This document shows, piece by piece, positions 25,096 through 36,999 of a stretch of 64,000 bases of DNA. Position 1 is the stretch's first letter; every line of letters begins with the position of its first letter. The stretch is from contig NW_026870566.1 of assembly GCF_963576545.1 (NCBI RefSeq), forward strand, positions 172,356 to 236,355. The letters are read 5' to 3'. The position numbers were made by a program, and so were the translations under genes. The notes beneath the pieces are model-generated. The model made no database searches. It was not told the DNA's origin and worked only from the letters and a program-made list of their open reading frames with translations. This stretch comes from Limanda limanda. Its lineage: Eukaryota > Chordata > Actinopteri > Pleuronectiformes > Pleuronectidae.

Positions 25096-28000
25096 GATAT
25101 TCTTGAATAACTTTTTTTGTGAAGGTCGGAGAGACTTGCAAGTAGGCTCTACCCCCACTAAATGGGGTAGCGCGCATCGATCGGTACCATCCTTGAGCTT
25201 CTCCGACTTTCGGAAGGGTTAGGGTTAGGGTTAGGGATGAAAGCACATAGGAGAAAGAGATATTCTTGAATAACGTTTTTTGTGAAGGTCGGAGAGACTT
25301 GCAAGTAGGCTCTACCCCCACTAAATGGGGTAGCGCGCATCGATCGGTACCATCCTTGAGCTTCTCCGACTTTCGGAAGGGTTAGGGTTAGGGTTAGGGA
25401 TGAAAGCACATAGGAGAAAGAGATATTCTTGAATAACTTTTTTTGTGAAGGTCGGAGAGACTTGGAAAGTGGTTGCATCTGGACTAATTTGGGTCCTGCG
25501 GATCGATTGGTACCATCCCCGAGCTTGTACGACCTTCGAAAGAGGTCGACCGACGAAATTCCCCCAAATCTGAGGAGATATTCTTGAATAACTTTTTTTG
25601 TGAAGGTCGGAGAGACTTGCAAGTAGGCTTTACCCCCACTAAATGGGGTTGCGCGCATCGATCGGTACCATCCTTGAGCTTCTCCGACTTTCGGAAGGGT
25701 TAGGGTTAGGGTTAGGGATGAAAGCACATAGGAGAAAGAGATATTCTTGAATAACTTTTTTTGTGAAGGTCGGAGAGACTTGCAAGTAGGCTCTACCCCC
25801 ACTAAATGGGGTAGCGCGCATCGATCGGTACCATCCTTGAGCTTCTCCGACTTTCGGAAGGGTTAGGGTTAGGGTTAGGGATGAAAGCACATAGGAGAAA
25901 GAGATATTCTTGAATAACTTTTTTTGTGAAGGTCGGAGAGACTTGGAAAGTGGTTGCATCTGGACTAATTTGGGTCCTGCGGATCGATTGGTACCATCCC
26001 CGAGCTTGTACGACCTTCGGAAGAGGTCGACCGACGAAATTCCCCCAAATCTGAGGAGATATTCTTGAATAACTTTTTTTGTGAAGGTCGGAGAGACTTG
26101 CAAGTAGGCTCTACCCCCACTAAATGGGGTTGCGCACATCGATCGGTACCATCCTTGAGCTTCTCCGACTTTCGGAAGGGTTAGGGTTAGGGTTAGGGAT
26201 GAAAGCACATAGGAGAAAGAGATATTCTTGAATAACTTTTTTTGTGAAGGTCGGAGAGACTTGCAAGTAGGCTCTACCCCCACTAAATGGGGTAGCGCGC
26301 ATCGATCGGTACCATCCTTGAGCTTCTCCGACTTTCGGAAGGGTTAGGGTTAGGGTTAGGGATGAAAGCACATAGGAGAAAGAGATATTCTTGAATAACT
26401 TTTTTTGTGAAGGTCGGAGAGACTTGCAAGTAGGCTCTACCCCCACTAAATGGGGTAGCGCGCATCGATCGGTACCATCCTTGAGCTTCTCCGACTTTCG
26501 GAAGGGTTAGGGTTAGGGTTAGGGATGAAAGCACATAGGAGAAAGAGATATTCTTGAATAACTTTTTTTGTGAAGGTCGGAGAGACTTGCAAGTAGGCTC
26601 TACCCCCACTAAATGGGGTAGCGCGCATCGATCGGTACCATCCTTGAGCTTCTCCGACTTTCGGAAGGGTTAGGGTTAGGGTTAGGGATGAAAGCACATA
26701 GGAGAAAGAGATATTCTTGAATAACTTTTTTTGTGAAGGTCGGAGAGACTTGGAAAGTGGTTGCATCTGGACTAATTTGGGTCCTGCCGATCGATTGGTA
26801 CTATCCCCGAGCTTGTACGACCTTCGGAAGAGGTCGACCGACGAAATTCCCCCAAATCTGAGGAGATATTCTTGAATAACTTTTTTTGTGAAGGTCGGAG
26901 AGACTTGCAAGTAGGCTCTACCCCCACTAAATGGGGTAGCGCGCATCGATCGGTACCATCCTTGAGCTTCTCCGACTTTCGGAAGGGTTAGGGTTAGGGT
27001 TAGGGATGAAAGCACATAGGAGAAAGAGATATTCTTGAATAACTTTTTTTGTGAAGGTCGGAGAGACTTGGAAAGTGGTTGCATCTGGACTAATTTGGGT
27101 CCTGCGGATCGATTGGTACCATCCCCGAGCTTGTACGACCTTCGGAAGAGGTCGACCGACGAAATTCCCCCAAATCTGAGGAGATATTCTTGAATAACTT
27201 TTTTTGTGAAGGTCGGAGAGACTTGCAAGTAGGCTCTACCCCCACTAAATGGGGTAGCGCGCATCGATCGGTACCATCCTTGAGCTTCTCCGACTTTCGG
27301 AAGGGTTAGGGTTAGGGTTAGGGATGAAAGCACATAGGAGAAAGAGATATTCTTGAATAACTTTTTTTGTGAAGGTCGGAGAGACTTGCAAGTAGGCTCT
27401 ACCCCCACTAAATGGGGTAGCGCGCATCGATCGTTACCATCCTTGAGCTTCTCCGACTTTCGGAAGGGTTAGGGTTAGGGTTAGGGATGAAAGCACATAG
27501 GAGAAAGAGATATTCTTGAATAACTTTTTTTGTGAAGGTCGGAGAGACTTGCAAGTAGGCTCTACCCCCACTAAATGGGGTTGCGCGCATCGATCGGTAC
27601 CATCTTTGAGCTTCTCCGACTTTCGGAAGGGTTAGGGTTAGGGTTAGGGATGAAAGCACATAGGAGAAAGAGATATTCTTGAATAACTTTTTTTGTGAAG
27701 GTCGGAGAGACTTGGAAAGTGGTTGCATCTGGACTAATTTGGGTCCTGCGGATCGATTGGTACCATCCCCGAGCTTGTACGACCTTCGGAAGAGGTCGAC
27801 CGACGAAATTCCCCCAAATCTGAGGAGATATTCTTGAATAACTTTTTTTGTGAAGGTCGGAGAGACTTGCAAGTAGGCTCTACCCCCACTAAATGGGGTA
27901 GCGCGCATCGATCGGTACCATCCTTGAGCTTCTCCGACTTTCGGAAGGGTTAGGGTTAGGGTTAGGGATGAAAGCACATAGGAGAAAGAGATATTCTTGA

Positions 28001-28152
28001 ATAACTTTTTTTGTGAAGGTCGGAGAGACTTGCAAGTAGGCTCTACCCCCACTAAATGGGGTAGCGCGCATCGATCGGTACCATCCTTGAGCTTCTCCGA
28101 CTTTCGGAAGGGTTAGGGTTAGGGTTAGGGATGAAAGCACATAGGAGAAAGA
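25096..28152 (+). repeat. 3057-bp higher-order block, second tandem copy
   Basis: Offset 3057 from 22039-25095 with the same unit order. It also matches 39894 onward at an offset of 14798, so the tandem pair already existed when the later large duplication happened. A private G-to-C (cctgccgatc) lies near 26788. Confidence 0.88.
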
Positions 28153-31100
28153 GATATTCTTGAATAACTTTTTTTGTGAAGGTCGGAGAGACTTGCAAGT
28201 AGGCTCTACCCCCACTAAATGGGGTAGCGCGCATCGATCGGTACCATCCTTGAGCTTCTCCGACTTTCGGAAGGGTTAGGGTTAGGGTTAGGGATGAAAG
28301 CACATAGGAGAAAGAGATATTCTTGAATAACTTTTTTTGTGAAGGTCGGAGAGACTTGGAAAGTGGTTGCATCTGGACTAATTTGGGTCCTGCGGATCGA
28401 TTGGTACCATCCCCGAGCTTGTACGACCTTCGGAAGAGGTCGACCGACGAAATTCCCCCAAATCTGAGGAGATATTCTTGAATAACTTTTTTTGTGAAGG
28501 TCGGAGAGACTTGCAAGTAGGCTCTACCCCCACTAAATGGGGTAGCGCGCATCGATCGGTACCATCCTTGAGCTTCTCCGACTTTCGGAAGGGTTAGGGT
28601 TAGGGTTAGGGATGAAAGCACATAGGAGAAAGAGATATTCTTGAATAACGTTTTTTGTGAAGGTCGGAGAGACTTGAAAGTAGGCTCTACCCCCACTAAA
28701 TGGGGTAGCGCGCATCGATCGGTACCATCCTTGAGCTTCTCCGACTTTCGGAAGGGTTAGGGTTAGGGTTAGGGATGAAAGCACATAGGAGAAAGAGATA
28801 TTCTTGAATAACTTTTTTTGTGAAGGTCGGAGAGACTTGCAAGTAGGCTCTACCCCCACTAAATGGGGTAGCGCGCATCGATCGGTACCATCCTTGAGCT
28901 TCTCCGACTTTCGGAAGGGTTAGGGTTAGGGTTAGGGATGAAAGCACATAGGAGAAAGAGATATTCTTGAATAACTTTTTTTGTGAAGGTCGGAGAGACT
29001 TGCAAGTAGGCTCTACCCCCACTAAATGGGGTAGCGCGCATCGATCGGTACCATCCTTGAGCTTCTCCGACTTTCGGAAGGGTTAGGGTTAGGGTTAGGG
29101 ATGAAAGCACATAGGAGAAAGAGATATTCTTGAATAACTTTTTTTGTGAAGGTCGGAGAGACTTGCAAGTAGGCTCTACCCCCACTAAATGGGGTAGCGC
29201 GCATCGATCAGTACCATCCTTGAGCTTCTCCGACTTTCGGAAGGGTTAGGGTTAGGGTTAGGGATGAAAGCACATAGGAGAAAGAGATATTCTTGAATAA
29301 CTTTTTTTGTGAAGGTCGGAGAGACTTGGAAAGTGGTTGCATCTGGACTAATTTGGGTCCTGCGGATCGATTGGTACCATCCCCGAGCTTGTACGACCTT
29401 CGAAAGAGGTCGACCGACGAAATTCCCCCAAATCTGAGGAGATATTCTTGAATAACTTTTTTTGTGAAGGTCGGAGAGACTTGCAAGTAGGCTCTACCCC
29501 CACTAAATGGGGTTGCGCGCATCGATCGGTACCATCCTTGAGCTTCTCCGACTTTCGGAAGGGTTAGGGTTAGGGTTAGGGATGAAAGCACATAGGAGAA
29601 AGAGATATTCTTGAATAACTTTTTTTGTGAAGGTCGGAGAGACTTGCAAGTAGGCTCTACCCCCACTAAATGGGGTTGCGCACATCGATCGGTACCATCC
29701 TTGAGCTTCTCCGACTTTCGGAAGGGTTAGGGTTAGGGTTAGGGATGAAAGCACATAGGAGAAAGAGATATTCTTGAATAACTTTTTTTGTGAAGGTCGG
29801 AGAGACTTGCAAGTAGGCTCTACCCCCACTAAATGGGGTAGCGCGCATCGATCGGTACCATCCTTGAGCTTCTCCGACTTTCGGAAGGGTTAGGGTTAGG
29901 GTTAGGGATGAAAGCACATAGGAGAAAGAGATATTCTTGAATAACTTTTTTTGTGAAGGTCGGAGAGACTTTCAAGTAGGCTCTACCCCCACTAAATGGG
30001 GTAGCGCGCATCGATCAGTACCATCCTTGAGCTTCTCCGACTTTCGGAAGGGTTAGGGTTAGGGTTAGGGATGAAAGCACATAGGAGAAAGAGATATTCT
30101 TGAATAACTTTTTTTGTGAAGGTCGGAGAGACTTGCAAGTAGGCTCTACCCCCACTAAATGGGGTAGCGCGCATCGATCGGTACCATCCTTGAGCTTCTC
30201 CGACTTTCGGAAGGGTTAGGGTTAGGGTTAGGGATGAAAGCACATAGGAGAAAGAGATATTCTTGAATAACTTTTTTTGTGAAGGTCGGAGAGACTTGCA
30301 AGTAGGCTCTACCCCCACTAAATGGGGTAGCACGCATCGATCAGAACCATCCTTGAGCTTCTCCGACTTTCGGAAGGATTAGGGTTAGGGTTAGGGATGA
30401 AAGCACATAGGAGAAAGAGATATTCTTGAATAACTTTTTTTGTGAAGGTCGGAGAGACTTGGAAAGTGGTTGCATCTGGACTAATTTGGGTCCTGCGGAT
30501 CGATTGGTACCATCCCCGAGCTTGTACGACCTTCGGAAGAGGTCGACCGACGAAATTCCCCCAAATCTGAGGAGATATTCTTGAATAACTTTTTTTGTGA
30601 AGGTCGGAGAGACTTGCAAGTAGGCTCTACCCCCACTAAATGGGGTAGCGCGCATCGATCGGTACCATCCTTGAGCTTCTCCGACTTTCGGAAGGGTTAG
30701 GGTTAGGGTTAGGGATGAAAGCACATAGGAGAAAGAGATATTCTTGAATAACGTTTTTTGTGAAGGTCGGAGAGACTTGCAAGTAGGCTCTACCCCCACT
30801 AAATGGGGTAGCGCGCATCGATCGGTAACATCCTTGAGCTTCTCCGACTTTCGGAAGGGTTAGGGTTAGGGTTAGGGATGAAAGCACATAGGAGAAAGAG
30901 ATATTCTTGAATAACTTTTTTTGTGAAGGTCGGAGAGACTTGGAAAGTGGTTGCATCTGGACTAATTTGGGTCCTGCAGATCGATTGGTACCATCCCCGA
31001 GCTTGTACGACCTTCGAAAGAGGTCGACCGACGAAATTCCCCCAAATCTGAGGAGATATTCTTGAATAACTTTTTTTGTGAAGGTCGGAGAGACTTGCAA

Positions 31101-31863
31101 GTAGGCTCTACCCCCACTAAATGGGGTTGCGCGCATCGATCGGTACCATCCTTGAGCTTCTCCGACTTTCGGAGGGGTTAGGGTTAGGGTTAGGGATGAA
31201 AGCACATAGGAGAAAGAGATATTCTTGAATAACTTTTTTTGTGAAGGTCGGAGAGACTTGCAAGTAGGCTCTACCCCCACTAAATGGGGTTGCGCACATC
31301 GATCGGTACCATCCTTGAGCTTCTCCGACTTTCGGAAGGGTTAGGGTTAGGGTTAGGGATGAAAGCACATAGGAGAAAGAGATATTCTTGAATAACTTTT
31401 TTTGTGAAGGTCGGAGAGACTTGCAAGTAGGCTCTACCCCCACTAAATGGGGTAGCGCGCATCGATCGGTACCATCCTTGAGCTTCTCCGACTTTCGGAA
31501 GGGTTAGGGTTAGGGTTAGGGATGAAAGCACATAGGAGAAAGAGATATTCTTGAATAACTTTTTTTGTGAAGGTCGGAGAGACTTGCAAGTAGGCTCTAC
31601 CCCCACTAAATGGGGTAGCGCGCATCGATCGGTACCATCCTTGAGCTTCTCCGACTTTCGGAAGGGTTAGGGTTAGGGATGAAAGCACATAGGAGAAAGA
31701 GATATTCTTGAATAACTTTTTTTGTGAAGGTCGGAGAGACTTGCAAGTAGGCTCTACCCCCACTAAATGGGGTAGCGCGCATCGATCGGTACCATCCTTG
31801 AGCTTCTCCGACTTTCGGAAGGGTTAGGGTTAGGGTTAGGGATGAAAGCACATAGGAGAAAGA
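28153..31863 (+). repeat. Array segment with A-runs 5, 6, 2, 5
   Basis: Contains B units at 28316, 29286, 30419 and 30900. The stretch to about 30.4 kb matches 42951-45216 at offset 14798, sharing the rare acttgaaagtagg near 28674 and 43472. The following part matches 46350 onward at offset 15931. The A unit at 31544 has only two TTAGGG repeats. A private ggaggggtta lies near 31174. No gene is visible. Confidence 0.85.
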
Positions 31864-34113
31864 GATATTCTTGAATAACTTTTTTTGTGAAGGTCGGAGA
31901 GACTTGGAAAGTGGTTGCATCTGGACTAATTTGGGTCCTGCGGATCGATTGGTACTATCCCCGAGCTTGTACGACCTTCGGAAGAGGTCGACCGACGAAA
32001 TTCCCCCAAATCTGAGGAGATATTCTTGAATAACTTTTTTTGTGAAGGTCGGAGAGACTTGCAAGTAGGCTCTACCCCCACTAAATGGGGTAGCGCACAT
32101 CGATCGGTACCATCCTTGAGCTTCTCCGACTTTCGGAAGGGTTAGGGTTAGGGTTAGGGATGAAAGCACATAGGAGAAAGAGATATTCTTGAATAACTTT
32201 TTTTGTGAAGGTCGGAGAGACTTGGAAAGTGGTTGCATCTGGACTAATTTGGGTCCTGCGGATCGATTGGTACCATCCCCGAGCTTGTACGACCTTCGGA
32301 AGAGGTCGACCGACGAAATTCCCCCAAATCTGAGGAGATATTCTTGAATAACTTTTTTTGTGAAGGTCGGAGAGACTTGCAAGTAGGCTCTACCCCCACT
32401 AAATGGGGTAGCGCGCATCGATCGGTACCATCCTTGAGCTTCTCCGACTTTCGGAAGGGTTAGGGTTTGGGTTAGGGATGAAAGCACATAGGAGAAAGAG
32501 ATATTCTTGAATAACTTTTTTTGTGAAGGTCGGAGAGACTTGCAAGTAGGCTCTACCCCCACTAAATGGGGTAGCGCGCATCGATCGGTACCATCCTTGA
32601 GCTTCTCCGACTTTCGGAAGGGTTAGGGTTAGGGTTAGGGATGAAAGCACATAGGAGAAAGAGATATTCTTGAATAACTTTTTTTGTGAAGGTCGGAGAG
32701 ACTTGCAAGTAGGCTCTACCCCCACTAAATGGGGTAGCGCGCATCGATCGGTACCATCCTTGAGCTTCTCCGACTTTCGGAAGGGTTAGGGTTAGGGTTA
32801 GGGATGAAAGCACATAGGAGAAAGAGATATTCTTGAATAACTTTTTTTGTGAAGGTCGGAGAGACTTGGAAAGTGGTTGCATCTGGACTAATTTGGGTCC
32901 TGCGGATCGATTGGTACCATCCCCGAGCTTGTACGACCTTCGGAAGAGGTCGACCGACGAAATTCCCCCAAATCTGAGGAGATATTCTTGAATAACTTTT
33001 TTTGTGAAGGTCGGAGAGACTTGCAAGTAGGCTCTACCCCCACTAAATGGGGTAGCGCGCATCGATCGGTACCATCCTTGAGCTTCTCCGACTTTCGGAA
33101 GGGTTAGGGTTAGGGTTAGGGATGAAAGCACATAGGAGAAAGAGATATTCTTGAATAACGTTTTTTGTGAAGGTCGGAGAGACTTGCAAGTAGGCTCTAC
33201 CCCCACTAAATGGGGTAGCGCGCATCGATCGGTAACATCCTTGAGCTTCTCCGACTTTCGGAAGGGTTAGGGTTAGGGTTAGGGATGAAAGCACATAGGA
33301 GAAAGAGATTTTCTTGAATAACTTTTTTTGTGAAGGTCGGAGAGACTTGGAAAGTGGTTGCATCTGGACTAATTTGGGTCCTGCGGATCGATTGGTACCA
33401 TCCCCGAGCTTGTACGACCTTCGAAAGAGGTCGACCGACGAAATTCCCCCAAATCTGAGGAGATATTCTTGAATAACTTTTTTTGTGAAGGTCGGAGAGA
33501 CTTGCAAGTAGGCTCTACCCCCACTAAATGGGGTTGCGCGCATCGATCGGTACCATCCTTGAGCTTCTCCGACTTTCGGAAGGGTTAGGGTTAGGGTTAG
33601 GGATGAAAGCACATAGGAGAAAGAGATATTCTTGAATAACTTTTTTTGTGAAGGTCGGAGAGACTTGCAAGTAGGCTCTACCCCCACTAAATGGGGTTGC
33701 GCACATCGATCGGTACCATCCTTGAGCTTCTCCGACTTTCGGAAGGGTTAGGGTTAGGGTTAGGGATGAAAGCACATAGGAGAAAGAGATATTCTTGAAT
33801 AACTTTTTTTGTGAAGGTCGGAGAGACTTGCAAGTAGGCTCTACCCCCACTAAATGGGGTAGCGCGCATCGATCGGTACCATCCTTGAGCTTCTCCGACT
33901 TTCGGAAGGGTTAGGGTTAGGGTTAGGGATGAAAGCACATAGGAGAAAGAGATATTCTTGAATAACTTTTTTTGTGAAGGTCGGAGAGACTTGCAAGTAG
34001 GCTCTACCCCCACTAAATGGGGTAGCGCGCATCGATCGGTACCATCCTTGAGCTTCTCCGACTTTCGGAAGGGTTAGGGTTAGGGTTAGGGATGAAAGCA
34101 CATAGGAGAAAGA
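31864..34113 (+). repeat. 2250-bp higher-order block, first tandem copy (10 A + 4 B)
   Basis: Starts with the B at 31864; A-runs are 1,3,2,4. Repeated at 34114 with offset 2250. Two rare markers are shared at that offset: a TTTGGG in the telomeric tract (32468 and 34718) and gagattttcttg (33310 and 35560). Confidence 0.9.
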
Positions 34114-36363
34114 GATATTCTTGAATAACTTTTTTTGTGAAGGTCGGAGAGACTTGGAAAGTGGTTGCATCTGGACTAATTTGGGTCCTGCGGATCGATT
34201 GGTACTATCCCCGAGCTTGTACGACCTTCGGAAGAGGTCGACCGACGAAATTCCCCCAAATCTGAGGAGATATTCTTGAATAACTTTTTTTGTGAAGGTC
34301 GGAGAGACTTGCAAGTAGGCTCTACCCCCACTAAATGGGGTAGCGCACATCGATCGGTACCATCCTTGAGCTTCTCCGACTTTCGGAAGGGTTAGGGTTA
34401 GGGTTAGGGATGAAAGCACATAGGAGAAAGAGATATTCTTGAATAACTTTTTTTGTGAAGGTCGGAGAGACTTGGAAAGTGGTTGCATCTGGACTAATTT
34501 GGGTCCTGCGGATCGATTGGTACCATCCCCGAGCTTGTACGACCTTCGGAAGAGGTCGACCGACGAAATTCCCCCAAATCTGAGGAGATATTCTTGAATA
34601 ACTTTTTTTGTGAAGGTCGGAGAGACTTGCAAGTAGGCTCTACCCCCACTAAATGGGGTAGCGCGCATCGATCGGTACCATCCTTGAGCTTCTCCGACTT
34701 TCGGAAGGGTTAGGGTTTGGGTTAGGGATGAAAGCACATAGGAGAAAGAGATATTCTTGAATAACTTTTTTTGTGAAGGTCGGAGAGACTTGCAAGTAGG
34801 CTCTACCCCCACTAAATGGGGTAGCGCGCATCGATCGGTACCATCCTTGAGCTTCTCCGACTTTCGGAAGGGTTAGGGTTAGGGTTAGGGATGAAAGCAC
34901 ATAGGAGAAAGAGATATTCTTGAATAACTTTTTTTGTGAAGGTCGGAGAGACTTGCAAGTAGGCTCTACCCCCACTAAATGGGGTAGCGCGCATCGATCG
35001 GTACCATCCTTGAGCTTCTCCGACTTTCGGAAGGGTTAGGGTTAGGGTTAGGGATGAAAGCACATAGGAGAAAGAGATATTCTTGAATAACTTTTTTTGT
35101 GAAGGTCGGAGAGACTTGGAAAGTGGTTGCATCTGGACTAATTTGGGTCCTGCGGATCGATTGGTACCATCCCCGAGCTTGTACGACCTTCGGAAGAGGT
35201 CGACCGACGAAATTCCCCCAAATCTGAGGAGATATTCTTGAATAACTTTTTTTGTGAAGGTCGGAGAGACTTGCAAGTAGGCTCTACCCCCACTAAATGG
35301 GGTAGCGCGCATCGATCGGTACCATCCTTGAGCTTCTCCGACTTTCGGAAGGGTTAGGGTTAGGGTTAGGGATGAAAGCACATAGGAGAAAGAGATATTC
35401 TTGAATAACGTTTTTTGTGAAGGTCGGAGAGACTTGCAAGTAGGCTCTACCCCCACTAAATGGGGTAGCGCGCATCGATCGGTAACATCCTTGAGCTTCT
35501 CCGACTTTCGGAAGGGTTAGGGTTAGGGTTAGGGATGAAAGCACATAGGAGAAAGAGATTTTCTTGAATAACTTTTTTTGTGAAGGTCGGAGAGACTTGG
35601 AAAGTGGTTGCATCTGGACTAATTTGGGTCCTGCGGATCGATTGGTACCATCCCCGAGCTTGTACGACCTTCGAAAGAGGTCGACCGACGAAATTCCCCC
35701 AAATCTGAGGAGATATTCTTGAATAACTTTTTTTGTGAAGGTCGGAGAGACTTGCAAGTAGGCTCTACCCCCACTAAATGGGGTTGCGCGCATCGATCGG
35801 TACCATCCTTGAGCTTCTCCGACTTTCGGAAGGGTTAGGGTTAGGGTTAGGGATGAAAGCACATAGGAGAAAGAGATATTCTTGAATAACTTTTTTTGTG
35901 AAGGTCGGAGAGACTTGCAAGTAGGCTCTACCCCCACTAAATGGGGTTGCGCACATCGATCGGTACCATCCTTGAGCTTCTCCGACTTTCGGAAGGGTTA
36001 GGGTTAGGGTTAGGGATGAAAGCACATAGGAGAAAGAGATATTCTTGAATAACTTTTTTTGTGAAGGTCGGAGAGACTTGCAAGTAGGCTCTACCCCCAC
36101 TAAATGGGGTAGCGCGCATCGATCGGTACCATCCTTGAGCTTCTCCGACTTTCGGAAGGGTTAGGGTTAGGGTTAGGGATGAAAGCACATAGGAGAAAGA
36201 GATATTCTTGAATAACTTTTTTTGTGAAGGTCGGAGAGACTTGCAAGTAGGCTCTACCCCCACTAAATGGGGTAGCGCGCATCAATCGGTACCATCCTTG
36301 AGCTTCTCCGACTTTCGGAAGGGTTAGGGTTAGGGTTAGGGATGAAAGCACATAGGAGAAAGA
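34114..36363 (+). repeat. 2250-bp higher-order block, second tandem copy
   Basis: Same B spacing and rare markers as the first copy. The final A-run is five rather than four before the next B (36527), so the next block is not a third simple copy. A private change catcaatcgg lies near 36284. Confidence 0.88.
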
Positions 36364-36999
36364 GATATTCTTGAATAACTTTTTTTGTGAAGGTCGGAGA
36401 GACTTGCAAGTAGGCTCTACCCCCACTAAATGGGGTAGCGCGCATCGATCGGTACCATCCTTGAGCTTCTCCGACTTTCGGAAGGGTTAGGGTTAGGGTT
36501 AGGGATGAAAGCACATAGGAGAAAGAGATATTCTTGAATAACTTTTTTTGTGAAGGTCGGAGAGACTTGGAAAGTGGTTGCATCTGGACTAATTTGGGTC
36601 CTGCGGATCGATTGGTACTATCCCCGAGCTTGTACGACCTTCGGATGAGGTCGACCGACGAAATTCCCCCAAATCTGAGGAGATATTCTTGAATAACTTT
36701 TTTTGTGAAGGTCGGAGAGACTTGCAAGTAGGCTCTACCCCCACTAAATGGGGTAGCGCACATCGATCGGTACCATCCTTGAGCTTCTCCGACTTTCGGA
36801 AGGGTTAGGGTTAGGGTTAGGGATGAAAGCACATAGGAGAAAGAGATATTCTTGAATAACTTTTTTTGTGAAGGTCGGAGAGACTTGGAAAGTGGTTGCA
36901 TCTGGACTAATTTGGGTCCTGCGGATCGATTGGTACCATCCCCGAGCTTGTACGACCTTCGGAAGAGGTCGACCGACGAAATTCCCCCAAATCTGAGGA
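36364..36999 (+). repeat. Short linking segment A B A B
   Basis: B units are at 36527 and 36845. It joins the 2250-bp blocks to the 2894-bp blocks. The B at 36527 carries a private cggatgagg (36646). Its order resembles the start of the 2250-bp block shifted by one A unit. Confidence 0.8.
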
